Positions 36,626 through 50,145 of a stretch of DNA of 64,000 nt are shown piece after piece. Positions within the stretch are counted from its first letter, which is position 1; each line of letters opens with the position of its first letter. Under the pieces are notes generated by a model that saw only the letters and a program-made list of their open reading frames with translations, was not told where the DNA came from and ran no database searches. This DNA is from Manis javanica (taxonomy: Eukaryota; Chordata; Mammalia; Pholidota; Manidae): NCBI RefSeq assembly GCF_040802235.1, contig NC_133166.1, forward strand, positions 62,001 through 126,000, read 5' to 3'. The position numbers and the translations under genes were made by a program.

Positions 36626-39030
36626 ATATTGAAAATAATTACTATGCAGTGCATTAGATCTCCAGATTTATTTTTCTTTGAGAGCAAGTGGGTATACTTA
36701 ATAACATCCCCTCAATTCTCTTGTTCTCAAACTGATTGTAACCACCACTTTATTCTCATTTTTTATGAATTTGACTTTTAAGGTTCCACGTATTAATGAT
36801 ATTGTTCGTTAGTGACATTATTCTCTGACTTATCTCACTTGGCATTATGATCCGAAATCCCATCCATGTTGTCACAACCTATAGGATTTACTTACTCCCA
36901 TAGCTCAATAATATTCCACTGTTCGGGTATTCTATGTCTTCTTCACCCAGTCATTCATTGACAGGAACTTTGGTTGTTTCTTTATCTTGGCTCTTGTGAA
37001 TAATGCTGCAATAAACATGTGGGTGTGGATATCTTTTAATATCCTGTTTTTATTTCTACTCTATATATAGGCTGAAGCAGAAGTCCTGGGTCATATGGCA
37101 TTCCCATTGTTGCCCTTTGAGTAACCTCCATAATGTTTTTAATAGTGGCTAAAAGAATTTGTATTCCCAAAAGGAGTATATAAGGGCTCATTTTCTACAT
37201 GTCCTCACCAACGCATGATATCTCTTGTCTTCTTGACGATGGCCTTTCTAAAGATGTGAGGTGAGTTTCATTTTGGTTTTCCTTTTTCATTTCCCTGGTT
37301 GTTTTGTTGTTCAGCATGTTTTCATATACCTGTTGGCCATTTGCTAGTCTTATAGGAAAAATTTCTCTTCAGTTCTTCTGCCCATTTCTTGTTAGCTTGT
37401 CTGTTGTTTTGTTACTGAGTTGTATGATTTTTTTGTATTCATCGGGTATCAACCCTTATCTGGTATATAGTTTGCTGATATTTTCTGAGACATGGTTTGC
37501 AGATATTTTGTATCATTCTCTGTGCTGCCTTTTCATTCATACTTGATCACTCCTTTTCTTGTGGAGAGGTTCTTTTAATTCGATGTAGTGCAATTTGTTG
37601 ATTTTCCTTTTCTCCTTGTGCTTTTGGTGCCATGTCATAAAAATCATTGCTAAGACCAATGACAAGGAACTCATTCCCTATATTTTATTCTAGGAATCTT
37701 ATGGTTTCAGGTCGAACTTTTATTTATTATGGTTGATGTTTGTGAGTGGTGGAAGATAGAAGTCCAATTTCATTTTTATGCATATGGTTATTCCATTTTT
37801 ACAACACCACTTCTTATAGAGACTAACCTTGCTCACTGAGCATTTTTCCCTTTCTATTCAAATATTACTTGAGTATACATGGAAGGGTTTATTTGTGGAC
37901 TTAGTTCCATTGGCTTATCTCTTTTAAGGTAGGCCCATATTATTTTGGTTAGCATCGCCTGTGGCATAATTTGAAGTCAGGAATGTGATGCTTCCAGCTC
38001 TGTTCTTCTTTTTCAGAACTGCTTTGGCTATTGAGTGTCTTGTGGCTTCATGCAAATTTTAGTATTGTGTTTTCTATTCCTGTGAAAAACACCATTAGAA
38101 TTTTGAGAGGGATTGTGTTGAATATACAGATGGGTGTGGTTGATTTGGACATTTGAAGACTATTAATTTTGTTCCAGGAATATGGGATATCATTCCATTC
38201 GTGTGTTTAATTTCTTTCAGGAATGTATTGTGTTTTTCATAGTAGAGAGCTTTCATGTCTTTGGTTAAGTTTATTACTGAGTGTTTTATTGTTTGTACTG
38301 TTATTATAAATGGGGTAATATTTGTTATTTCTTTTCCAGATGTTTTATTGTTAGTGTATAGAAATGCAACTGATTTTCATATGGTGATTTTATATCCTAC
38401 AACTTACTGAATTTGTTGATTAACTCCAACAGATTTTTGGTTGAGGCTCTAGGATATTTTTTATACATAAATATATATCATGTTCAATAGTGACATTTCC
38501 TTCTTCTTTTGTGATTGAGATGTCTTTCATTCCTTTATTTTTCTTGATTGTTCTAGCTAGGACCTTTATTTATTTTGCCTGACTTTTCTATCTAGGTCTT
38601 CAAGTTGAAAATGAGTGGTGACTGTAGGCATACTTATTTTGTTCTTAATTTTAGAGTAAAATATTTCAATCTTTCTATTTTTAATATGATGTTAACTATG
38701 AGTTTGTTGCATATGGTCTTTAATATGTTGACATATGTTCCTTTTATATCCAGTTTTTTATTGATTTAATAATGAAAGTGTTGCATTCTGTTAATGCTTT
38801 TACTACTTCTTTTCAGATGATCATATGATATTTATCTGTTGTTCTATTAATGCAGTGTACCAAAGTTAATCATTTTTATATGTTGAAACATCCTTGCATC
38901 TCAGGGATAAATTCATCTTGATCATAGTGTATGATCTTTTTGATGTGTTGTTGAATTACATTTATTAATATTTGGTTGAGAATTTTTGCATCTATATCAT
39001 CAGAGCCATTAATGTGTAGTTTTGAGGTCT
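36626..39030 (-). repeat. Old LINE-1 (L1M-type), minus strand, unit 2
   Basis: Duplicate of the element at 15936-18350. It keeps more of the L1 3' end (36640-36985, with CTTGTTCTCAAACTGATTGT). It lacks about 600 bp at the other end compared with unit 1 (17985-18595). RT-region remnants [20 protein letters not shown] lie near 38900-39000. Decayed. Confidence 0.8.
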
Positions 39031-39986
39031 CCCAGCTTGTCTTTGAAGAGTGAAGAGGTTGGACCCAATAGCCAGTGTTACAACATTCAGGAGGCTGAGG
39101 GATGAAACCCCAAAACATCTAGTTCTGAAATCCAACTGCACTTAAATTCAGAAGACCCACAGGTTAGAGCATAGAGACATTTCTTACTGATTTTCTCCCA
39201 GGTCTTAGTGCAGGGGTAGCATTCAGCATATCCAACTTCCAGCATCTCAATGAAAAAGATCTGTTTCTATATTGTAAAAGCTGCAGCCCATGTGCGAGGC
39301 TTCTAATTTGACACACACCTACCGACAGAAAGTAATCCTCGCTGGACACCATGGAGGTCTGCAAGTGCCATCATTGCATTCCCACACTTTCCCACTCTGG
39401 GTCACCAGTCTCTCCTGGGAAGTAACTTCTGCACAAACCTGGTTCCCCAGGTTCTGTGATTGCTGCTCAGAGGTACATACCATGTCATCCTGGCACTATT
39501 GGTCATTGGCACTTGCACATGAGTCCCAGAGGACTGAAGCCCACAAAGAAACAGCTCTTAACAGATTATCATCTCCAAAGACTAGTGCAGAGCGAATAGA
39601 AAGAAACCCCCAAGTCTCGTATTCCTGCAAAAGAAATCTGTTTATGTACTTCCAAAATGCTTCCTGAGTGTCTGGTTCCAGTCACCCTGTATCAAGTTGT
39701 TGAAAGTGATCCTCCCTTTCTGGTCACTAACAGTTCTTGTTATGCCATAAACTACAAGGAGCTTATTGGAAGACCAAAGGCTCCTGGGAAGCCACAAAGG
39801 ACTGAGGAATAACTATGAGGTAGGGCCTGGAAGGATGATAAGTTTCATCTACACAAGATCACCTTTGTGGATTACAAGAGGTGGCTGTTTTATTTATGCA
39901 CATAAAACACAGAGAATCAAGAAAAATGAAGAATCTGAGCAATAGGTACCAAACAAACAAAACAAAAAAACATAAAACTCTAGAAA
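39031..39986 (+). repeat. Old plus-strand LINE-1, first part, unit 2
   Basis: L1M 5'-UTR-like sequence matching 18595-19380 (GTGAAGAGGTTGGACCCAAT, TCTTAGTGCAGGGGTAGCAT). It is interrupted by the younger L1 insertion at 39987 and resumes at 44781. Confidence 0.7.
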
Positions 39987-42900
39987 TAGGGGGGTGGAGC
40001 TAATATGGCAGCATAAGTAGGACAGTGGGAATCTCCTCCCAAAAACGTATATTTTTGAAAATACAGCAAATACAACTAATCCTAAAAGAGAGACCAGAAG
40101 ACACAGGACAACAGCCAGACTACAACCACACCTGCGAGAACCCAGCACCTGGTGAAAGGGGTAAGATACAAGCCCCAGCTTGGTGGCACCTGAGCGCCCC
40201 TCACCCCAGCTCCCGGCAGGAGGAGAGGGGTCAGAGTGGGGAGGGAGAGGGAGCCCAGGACTGCTAAACACCCAGCCCCAGCCATCCGACACACTGCATG
40301 TGTGGAGTGCTGGAAACTAGGGAAACGGGACAGCAAGACCTTTGAGCAGGTCCCGAAGCCAGCACCTCTGTGACAAAGAAAAGCGAGTGCTTTTTGAAAG
40401 TCTTAAAGGGACAGGGATGCCATAGCTGGACAGAAGCTTCCCGGGTCACAGTCCAGCAGGTGGAAATTCCAGGGAAACCCAGGTGCACTAGCCGCCTGGG
40501 CAGCTGCTCTGAGACCCCTCACGGAGGTATGCAGCCAAACAGTCCGCCATTCATTACCCCTCCGGGACCCTGCCATAACAGAGGAGCAGCCAGAGGCTGG
40601 CCATGCCCACAGCAAGGGAACTTCCTCCATACCAGCCGGGTAATTACAGAGACCCAGTCTACACATAATTACCCAACACAAGCCACTAGGGGTCGCAGCT
40701 GTCCCAGTAAAGAGGCCAGGAGCAAGTGGAAAGCCTTAGCTCTCTGGGCTGACAGAAAGCCAATAGCACACCACTGCACCTATCAACATGGAAAGGCAAA
40801 AAATTTGATCCGGACAAGACTAACCAAGACAGCTTCAACATCTGCTACATCTTACCCTGAAAAGGAACCCAGGCAGATAGATTTAACCAGTCTTCCTGAA
40901 AAAGAATTCAAAACAAAAGTCATAACCATTTGGATGGACTTGCAGAGAAATATGCAAGAACTAAGGAGGAAGAATACAGAAATGAAAAAAGCTCTGGAAG
41001 GACTTCAAAACAGAATGGATGAGATGCAAGAGACCATTAATGGACTAGAAAACAGAGAACAGGAATGCAGAGAAGCTGATGCAGAGAGAGATAAAAGGAT
41101 CTCCAGAAATGAAAGAATTTTAAGAGAACTGAGTGACCAAACGAAATGGAACAATATCCACATTATCGGGGTACCAGAAGAAGAAGAAGAGAGAAAAAGG
41201 GATAGAAAGTGTCTTTGAAGAAATAATTGCTGAAAACTTCCCCAAACTAGTGGAGGAAAAGGTCTGTCAGACCACAGAGGTACACAGAACGCCCATGACA
41301 AGGGATCCAAGGAGGGCAACACCAAGACACATAATAATTAAAATGCAAAGATCAAACACAAGGACAAAGTATTAAAGGCAGCCAGAGAGAAAAAAAAGGT
41401 CCACTACAGAGGAAAACCCATTAGGCTATCATCAGACTTCTCAACAGAAATCCTACAGGCCAGAAGAGAATGGCATGATATACTTAATGCAATGAAACAG
41501 AAGGGCCTTGAACCAAGGATACTGTATCCAGCACGATTATCATTTAAATATGAAGGAGGGATTAAACAATTCCCAGACAAGCAAAAGTTGAGGGAATTTG
41601 CCTCCCATAAACCACCTCTACAGGGCATCTTACAGGGACTGCTCTAGATGGGAGCACTCCTAAAAAGAGCACAGAACAGAATACCCAACATATGAAGAAG
41701 GGAGGAGGAGGAATAAGAAGGCAGAGAAATAAAGAATCATCAGACTGTGTCTATAATAGCTCAATAAGCGAGTTAAGTTAGACAGTAATATAGTAAAGAA
41801 GCTAACCTTGAACCTTTGGTAACCACAAACTTAAAGCCTGCAATGACAATAAGTACATACCTTTCAATAATCACCCTAAATGTAAATGGACTGAATGCAC
41901 CAATCAAAAGACACAGAGTAATAGAATGGATAAAAAAGCAAGAGCCATCCATATGCTGCTTACAAGAGACTCATCTCAAACCGAAAGATATGCACAGACT
42001 TAAAGTCAAGAGATGGAAAAAGATATTTCATGCAAACAACAGAGAGAAAAAAGCAGGTGTTGCAATACTAGTATCAGACAAAATAGACTTCAAAAAAAAA
42101 AGAAAGTAACAAAAGATAAAGGACATTACATAATGATAAAGGGCTCAGTCCAACAGGAGGATATAACCATTACAAATATATATGCACCCAATATAGGAGC
42201 ACAAATATATGTGAAACAAATGCTAACAGAATTAAAGGAGAAAATAGAATGCAATGCATTCATTCTGGGAGACTTCAACACACCACTCACTCCAAAGGAC
42301 AGATTCACCAGACAGAAAATAAGTAAGGACACAGAGGCACTGAACAACACTCTAGAACAGATGGACCTAATAGACATCTATAGTACTTTACATCCAAAAG
42401 CGACAAGATACACATTCTTCTCAAGTGCACATGGAACATTCTCCAGAGTAGACCACATACTAGGCCACAAAAGAGCCTCAGGAGATTCCAAAAGATTGAA
42501 ATCCTACCAACCAACTTTTCAGACCACAAAGGCATAAAACTAGAAATAAACTGTACAAAGAAAGCAAAAAGGCTCACAAACACATGAAGGCTTAACAAAC
42601 ACGCTCCTAAGTAATCAATGGATCAATGACCAAACCAAAATGGAGATCCAGCAATATATGGAAACAAACAACAACAACACAAAGCCCCAACTACTGTGGG
42701 ATACAGCAAAAGCCATCTTAAGAGGAAAATATATAGCAATCCAGGCATATTTAAAGAAGGAAGAACAATCCTAAATGAACGGTCTAATATCACAATTATC
42801 AAAATTGGAAAAAGAAGAACAAATGAGGCCTAAGGTCAGCAGAAGGAGGGACACAATAAAGATCAGAGAAAATATAAATAAAATTGAGAAGAATAAAATT

Positions 42901-44780
42901 AGCAAAATTCAATGAAACCAAGAGCTGGTTCTTTGAGAAAACAAACAAAATAGAGAAACCTCTAGCCAGACTTACTAAGAGGAAAACAGAGTCAATAGAA
43001 ATCAACAGAATCAGAAACGAGAAAGGAAAAATCATGACGGACCCCACAGAAATACAAAGAATTATTAGAGACTACTATGAAAACCTATATGCTAACAAGC
43101 TGGGAAACCTAGAAGAAATGGGCACCTTCCTAGAGCAGAAATGAATAGTTCAAAAATTCATATGAAAACGTCAAAGACCGCAAATAGCTAAAGCAATCCT
43201 GAGAAGGAAGAATAAAGTGGGGGTGATCTCACTCCCCAACTTCAAGTTCTACTACAAAGCCACAGTAATCAAGACAATTTGGTACTGGCACAAGAACAGA
43301 GCCACAGAACAATGGAACAGAATAGAGACTCCAAACATTAACCCAAACATATATGGTCAATTAATATTCGATAAAGGGGCCATGGACATACAATGGGAAA
43401 TGACTGTCTCTTCAACAGATGTTGCTGGCAAAACTGGACAGCTATGTGTAAGAGAATGAAACTGGATCACTGTCTAGCCCCATACACAAAAGTAAATTCG
43501 AAATGGATCAAAAACTTGAATGTAAGTCATGTAACCATAAAACTCTTAGAAAAAAACATAGGCAAAAATCTCTTAGATATAAACATGAGTGACTTCTTCT
43601 TGAACATATCTCCCCGGGCAAGGGCAACAAATGCAAAAATGAACAAATGGGTCTATATCAGGCTGAAAAGCTTCTGTACAGCAAAGGACACTATCAATAG
43701 AACAAAAAGGCATCCTACAGTATGGGAGAATATATTCGAAAATGACATATCTGATAAAGGGTTGACTTCCAAAATATATAAAGCACTCACACACCTCAAC
43801 AAACAAAAAGCAAATAACCCAATTAAAAAATGGGCAGAGGAACTGAAAAGACAGTTCTCTAAAGAAGAAATTCAGGTGGCCAACAGAGACATGAAAAGAT
43901 GCTCCACATCTCTTGTCATCAGAGACATGCAAATTAAAACCTCAATGAGATATCATCTCACACCAGTAAGGATGGCTACCATCCAAAAGACAAACAACAA
44001 CAAATGTTGGAGAGGTTGTGGAGAAAGGGGTACCCTCCTACACTGCTGGTGGGAATGTAAATTAGTTCAACCGTTGTGGAAAGCAATATGGAGGTTCCTC
44101 AAAATGCTCAAAATAGAAATACCATTGGACCCAGGAATTCCACTTCTAGGAATTTACCCTAAGAATACAACACTGCAGTTTGAAAAAGACAGATGCACCC
44201 CTATGTTTATCACAACACTATTTACAATAGCCTAGATATGGAAGCATCCTAAATGTCCATCAGTAGATGAATGGAAAAAGAGGATGTGGTATATATACCC
44301 AATGGAATATTACTCAGCAATAAAAAAAAAACAAATCCTACCTTTTCCAACAACATGGATGGAGGTAGAGGGTATTATGCTCAGTGAAATAAGCCAGGGG
44401 GAGAAAGACAAGTACCATATGATTTCACTCATATGTTGAGTATAACAACAAAAGAAAACTGAAGGAACAAAACAGCAGTAGAAGCACAGAACCCAAGAAT
44501 GGACTAATAGTTACCAAAGGGAAAGGGAGTGGGGAGGATGGGTGGGAAGGGAGGGATAAGGGCGGGATGAAAAGAAAGGGGGCATTACGGTTAGCATGTA
44601 TAGTGTTGGGGGGCACAGGGAGGGCTGTGCAACACAGAGAAGACAAGTAGTGATTTTACAGCGTCTTACTATGTTGAAGGACAGTGACTGTTAAGGGGGA
44701 TGTGGTGGGTACTTGGTGAAGAGGGGAGCCTAGTATAATGTCCTTCATGTAGTTTTAGATTAATGATACCATAAACCCCC
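39987..44780 (+). repeat. LINE-1 (L1-b), full-length ends but internally deleted
   Basis: A young L1 reaching the 5' end (GGGGGTGGAGCTAATATGGC near 39990). It has a 5' UTR to about 40787 and ORF1 from about 40788 to 41650. ORF1 carries the coiled coil, DPRRATPRHIIIKM and a frameshift just after the start. ORF2 starts at 41843 (MTISTYLSIITLNVNGLNAP); its endonuclease (CCLQETHLKPKD, SDKIDF, GDFNTP) extends to about 42540. ORF2 then jumps at 43144 from [12 protein letters not shown] straight to the post-RT region ([19 protein letters not shown]). The catalytic RT core with the YADD-type motif is therefore absent, a loss of roughly 1.2-1.5 kb. The C-terminal part ends near 44235 and a 3' UTR follows. 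Target duplicates CTCTAGAAA lie at 39978-39986 and 44780-44788. It has almost no A-tail. Confidence 0.92.
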
Positions 44781-47041
44781 TCTAGAAACAGACCTTACTG
44801 AATAGGGACAAGTGACTTGCCTGATATGTAATTCACTTATGGGGATAAAAGTGTCCACCAAGGTTAGGAAAATAATGCACGAATGAAATGAGAATTTCAA
44901 CCAACAGTTACTAAGTAGAAGACATTATCAAATAGAATCACATAGATGCAGAATAAGATTTCAAAAATTCAAAACAAATTCAAGAGCATATGGGATAAAC
45001 TAGAAAAATACTCAATGAAATTGAAGATAGGTCAATGCAATTCATCCTTTTAGATGATCAAAAAGAATAAAGAATGAAAAAAGTGAAGGTAACTTAAGGG
45101 ACTTAGGGAAACCATCAAACAAACACATCAATATTTACATTCTAGAAGTCTCAGAAAGTGAAGAGAAAGTAAAATGGATGAAAGCTTATTTCAGTAAGTA
45201 ATGGTTGGAAATATCCCCGACCTGGAGTAAAAACAGACATCCAGAGCTAGGAATCTCAGAGTACTCCAAATAATGTAAATCCAAGAAGAACCATACCACA
45301 ATGTATTATAAATAAAATATAGTAATATAAAAACAAGGCATCTTAAAACAGAAAGACAAAAACAACTTGTTATGTACAAGAGTACCTGTGGAAGACTATC
45401 AGTAAATTTACCAGCAGAAATTTTCCAGGCCTAGGAAGGTGACACAATATATTCAATGTGGTGCTAAATACCTGCCATCCAAGAACATTATTATTACCTG
45501 GATAAGCTGTCCTTCATAGTTGAAGGAGAGGTAGAGAGTTTTCCAGACAAGGAATTCTAAAGATTTCATTATAAGTAGACTGGTTTTGAAAGACATTCTA
45601 AATGGACTTCTTCACATAGAAGTGAAAACTTGCCAATTAGTAATAGGAACCATATGAAAATGTAACTCTCACTGGAAAGGTTAAACTAGTTAACTTCAGA
45701 TACACCAATGTTATTGCAGTTGTATGTCCCTTATAAATCTAGTATCAAAAATGAAAGACAAAAGTAGAAACACAACTGTAATCATAAAAATCTGTTAGTG
45801 GATACAGAAGATAAAAAAAGATGTAGGTTTTTCCATCAAAAACATAAACTATCAAGCCAGAAGGGTAACACTGTAGTTTTAGTATGTGTTAGAGCTCAAG
45901 TTGTTTTCAGCTTCTATTTGACTGTTTTAACTATAATAGATGTTTTATATAAGCCTCATGATAACAAAGAGTCAAAATCTCTAGTAAATACACAAAGAAA
46001 AAAGAATTTAAGCGTACCCGTAGAGTAAGTCACCAAGGAAGAGAGCAACAAGAGAAGAAAGGAGCCAAATGATTACAAAATAGCCCGAAAACAATGAAAA
46101 AAATGACAATTGCAAGTCCACACCTCTCAATAATACTTTAAATGTAACAGGACTTTCTTCAGTGAAACACATTGAATGTATGAATATATGGAAAAACAAA
46201 GCCCAACTGTGTGCTGCTTATTAAAGACTCATTACAGTTTTGGAATCACACATACACTGGAGGTGATGGGATGAAAAAAAGAAACTGCATGTGAATGGAG
46301 ACCAAAATAACCAGAGGTAGCTATAATTACATCAGAATAAATAGACTTTTAGGCAGAGATTGAGAAGAGGCAAAGAAGTTTATTATATAATAATAGTAAA
46401 GTGGTCAATCCAACAGGAGAATATAAGATTTTAAGTATTTATGTCTCCTATAGAGGAGCACCTAGATACAGAAGATAAGTCTTAACAGAGATGAAGGGAG
46501 AGCTAGACAGCAATACAATAAGAGCAGAGAGCTTCATTACCTCACTTTCTACAATGGATCGATCATCCAGATGGACTGCCAGCAATGAAACACAGGACTT
46601 AAATCACATGTTAGGACAAATGGACTTAATAGATATTTACAGACATTTCATCTAAAGGAAGCAGCATAGACATTGTTCTAGAGTCATTTGGAAGCTTCTC
46701 CAGGATAGATCATATGTTAGGGCACAAGACAGATCTTAATCTATCTTTAAGAAGATTGAAATCATATCAAGCATCATTTCCAACCACAATGGTAAGAAAG
46801 TAGGATTCAAGTAAATAAAGAAAATTGGAAGATTCATAATATGTAGAGATTAAGCAGGAAGCTATTGAACACCAGGATGTCAGAGAAGTATAAAAAGAGA
46901 TACAAAGTAATATCCTAGTTGAATGAAATGGAAATACAACATACCAAAGTTTATGGGATGCAGCAAAGCAGTTCCAGCAGGAAATTCATAATGATGAATA
47001 CCTGCATTAAGAAGAAAGGTCATTCAAACAACCTAACATTA
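44781..47041 (+). repeat. Old plus-strand LINE-1, second part, unit 2
   Basis: Continuation of the L1M element, matching 19380-21610: ORF1 remnants to about 45600, then ORF2 endonuclease remnants near 46400-46800 (GGATCGATCATCCAGATGGA). It is interrupted again at 47042 by the composite element. Confidence 0.7.
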
Positions 47042-49005
47042 AGAGAAGACAAGTAGTGATTCTACACCATTTTGCTATGCTGATGGACAGTGACTGTAAA
47101 GGCGTCTTCTTGGGGGGACCTGGTATAGGGGAGAGCCTAGTAAACATAATATTCTTCATGTAATTGTAGATTAATGATAACAAGAAAAAGGAATGAAAAG
47201 GGGGATTACGCCCTGATAGGATAAAACTAACTGTAAATCAATGATTAAAGCATGCTTTAAATATCCTTAATTTTGATCATTTAAAGGGTGTCATATGATC
47301 AGATATGGAAGTACATTTTTTTCATAATATTCCATTCTCTTAAAAAAAAAAGCAGTTCCTGTGTAGTGATCTCCAATAAGTTCTTCACAATGATATAAAG
47401 GGCATATCGAAGTGTGGGCAAAGGGTTTGTTTGTGTTTATACAGAGTATCAAAGCTTAATTTGGCTACCCAGAAAATGAATTAAGATACGATATGAAGAA
47501 GAACTTCCAACATCAACATTCTCTGGAAGAGTCATTCCAGAAGATGAACATCAAAAACTTCAATGAAGATTCCGGCACTGCTGCAGTTGTAGCTGCATTC
47601 ATCCCACCGGTTCCTGGACTTGCTATTGGAATGAAGAAGGAGATATCTAAGCTGGCCTGTCCATACAGTAAAATTACAAATTTGACTGGATCTATACTGT
47701 CAGAACTCAACCAAGAATTAGGAGAAGTGCAAGTTGCAGTGCTCCAAAATCTTGCGACTACAGACCATCTACTGTTAGAAGAACATATGGGATGTGAACA
47801 GTTCCCAGGAATGTGTTGTTTTAATTTGCCTGATTTTTCTCAAACTATTGAAATTCAGTTAGACAATATCCATCATATCATTGGTAAGTTTTCACAAATG
47901 CCTAGGTGTGCCTAACTGGTTTTCTTCGTTTCACTGGAGATGCCTGGTAATTGTATGTCTGCTTTGGTTATGTAGCTGTATTCCTATTATGTTAATGTAT
48001 GTGTGCAATTTAATAAGTAGTTTAAAACCTATACATGCTCATGTTACTCTACAAAAAGATATGTCAAAGAAATAATCAATCTTCCCATGTTTTCTTCTGC
48101 CTGCTACTTCTATAGCTTTTCTTCTTCCTTCCTAATTACAACCCTTAAGTAGAATTCGTGCCTCATAATGAAATTCCTGAGTATCATAATTCTTCCAAGT
48201 GGTAAAGATACCTCAAGAGAAATGCTGGGCATAAAAGCCACAGGGCATAAATCTGCAAAGAAGTAAAAAGCTAACCTTTTCAAACAATATTGCTTCTCTC
48301 TCACTTATCAACTTTACATTTCCCTGTATGGCCCTGGAAGATGACTGGTTAGCCAGAGATGGGTAAGATTCCTCAAGGGAGGAACAACCTAAGACAGGCA
48401 CAGTCACAGGGGGGCCATCAGGTGAAAAATTGGGGATCAACAGAGGTGAGGCTTAGAACCCCCCCCCCATATTGAGAGAAATCTTCTGCATCCGTGGATG
48501 CTTTGTTGCCCTTGTCTAGCTTGGATTGATACTTAGTCTATAGGCACACACCTGATCATCTACATTTGCCCTCTTACAGCACTAAACTATATTTTCTTCC
48601 TTTATCTTGCATCTACCTACCACTTCAGCATTTTATTAAAAATAATAATAATAATAACAACAATAATATGGGAGAAATGTGGGATTCACATATAAATCAA
48701 GTATAAAAATCAAACAAATATTCATATTTGACCTCATTGTTTATAGTTCATAATGCGTGATCAAAACTGAAAGTTTCTGTGATGACTGCCCTTGTACTGT
48801 TCATCTGGAATTCACTATGTAAGAATTTGTTCACCATGTAAGAACTTGTTCGTTATGCTTCAGAAGATTGGAGACTGTTGAGAACTAGGCTTGGGGTTGA
48901 TTAATGATTGTGCATTGAGTCCCCTATACAGAATTTTGTTTTTGTTAACAACCATTTGATCAATAAATATGAGAGGTGCCCTGTCAAAAAAAAAAAAAGA
49001 AAAAA
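47042..49005 (+). mobile_element. Composite retroelement: L1 3' UTR + retroviral env fragment + poly(A) tail
   Basis: A 1.96-kb insertion with about 16-bp target duplicates (AAACAACCTAACATTA at about 47026-47041 and 49006-49021). The matching site in unit 1 (21590-21615) is empty. The first ~130 bp match the 3' UTR of L1-b (AGAAGACAAGTAGTGATT through TTAGATTAATGATA), followed by an A-rich remnant. Next come non-L1 sequence, an env transmembrane-subunit fragment (47493-47915), an AAT microsatellite (48639-48667), and a tail ending in AATAAA (48962-48967) and an A-run. L1-machinery mobilisation is clear from the A-tail and target duplicates. Its layout fits an L1 3' transduction or a repeated SVA-like composite. 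Confidence 0.8.
47493..47915 (+). pseudogene. Retroviral env (transmembrane subunit) fossil inside the composite element
   Basis: A gammaretrovirus-like Env transmembrane-subunit fragment. It has a hydrophobic fusion-peptide-like stretch, a heptad-rich segment, an LQN...D immunosuppressive-domain-like region and a CX6CC motif (CEQFPGMCC). It is only a part of env; the surface subunit, gag and pol are not present. It was carried here as cargo within an L1-mobilised insertion, not as a provirus. Confidence 0.7.
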
Positions 49006-49740
49006 AAACAACCTAACATTATAATGCATGGAACTAGTACTAAGTAGTAGAAGGAAGGAAATAACAAAGATCAGCATGGAAATATATATAAACAAATTAT
49101 AGGAGATTAGAAAAGATTAATGAATATAAGGATGTGGCTTTTAGAATGATAAGCAAACCAGACAAACATTTAGTTTTAGTCATCATGAAAAAAAAAGACA
49201 GGACTGTCATACATAAAATCATAAATGAAATGGGAGACATTACAACTAATACCACAGAAATACAAAGCATAAAAAGAGACAACCATGAACAACCATAAAC
49301 CAACAAACAGGTCCATCTAGGATAAGTGGACAAATGGTAAAAACATTCAATTCACCAGGACTGAATCCTGAAGAAACAAATCTCAACAGATCAATTAGTA
49401 AGAAGACTGAGTCAGAAATCAAAAACTTCGTAGAAGCCACAAAGTATCTGGAACTAAATGGCTTCACTGGTTAAGTTCTACCAAACATTTAAAGAAGAAT
49501 TAATTGCAATGCTTCTCTAACTCTTTCTAAAAGTAGAAGAAGAAGTAACACTTCTAAACCCATTTTATAAGGGCAGCATTTAAATGACACCAAAAACGGA
49601 CATGGACAGTAATAGAAAAGAAAGAAAAGTTCAATATCCCAGTGAACATTGGTGCAAAAATCCTCATATAAATATTGGCAAACTGAATTCAGTAATACAT
49701 TAAAAGGTCATATACCATGATCAGATACAGTACATTGCCC
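49006..49740 (+). repeat. Old plus-strand LINE-1, third part, unit 2
   Basis: Resumes the L1M element at the target duplicate and matches 21600-22295, including TGGTTAAGTTCTACCAAACA and the KLN-HDQ region. It ends where the next upstream block begins. Confidence 0.7.
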
Positions 49741-49914
49741 CCCATGACTTATTTATAACTGAAAGTTCGTACCTTTTGAGTTCATTTAAATAAACTCCAC
49801 TTAAAATTATAAACAATATTTGTGGGAATGATATTAAGTAGATACTGTAACTCAAGGCTTAGCCATGCACCATATGTTGGAAAGGATTCCAATTCAGAGC
49901 ACCAAAATTATATG

Positions 49915-50145
49915 TAATATTAATGGAGGACATGCTGTGTATGACACCCTCCAATAAGTGCTGTGTAATCATTATCTAATTTGATTATCTCCATGAAGAG
50001 CAGTAATGAAGTAGCTGCTACTATCAGCTCTACGTTATATGTGCCAGTACTGAGGTCAGGAGGGGTAAATTTGCTCATGGTCACAAACCAGCAAGTGGAA
50101 AGCCAAAATTCAATGCATTGTGGCTGATGCCAATGCTCATGTTGG
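49915..50145 (+). repeat. MIR SINE, block D
   Basis: Ortholog of the MIR at 22488-22720, with the same AACCAGCAAGTGGAAAGCCA end. Confidence 0.6.

Noticed and set aside
40370-41218. A 282-residue open frame as a novel gene
   Set aside because: It reads through the L1-b 5' UTR into the shifted ORF1 frame; the recognisable part is L1 ORF1.
43217-44235. Long plus-strand open frames in this interval as host genes
   Set aside because: They are the C-terminal region of L1-b ORF2 ([16 protein letters not shown]-type and [15 protein letters not shown] motifs).
47493-47915. Open frame as a host gene or domesticated env (syncytin-like)
   Set aside because: It is only a fragment of an env transmembrane subunit inside an L1-mobilised insertion, with no surface subunit and no sign of its own promoter. 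Treated as a fossil.
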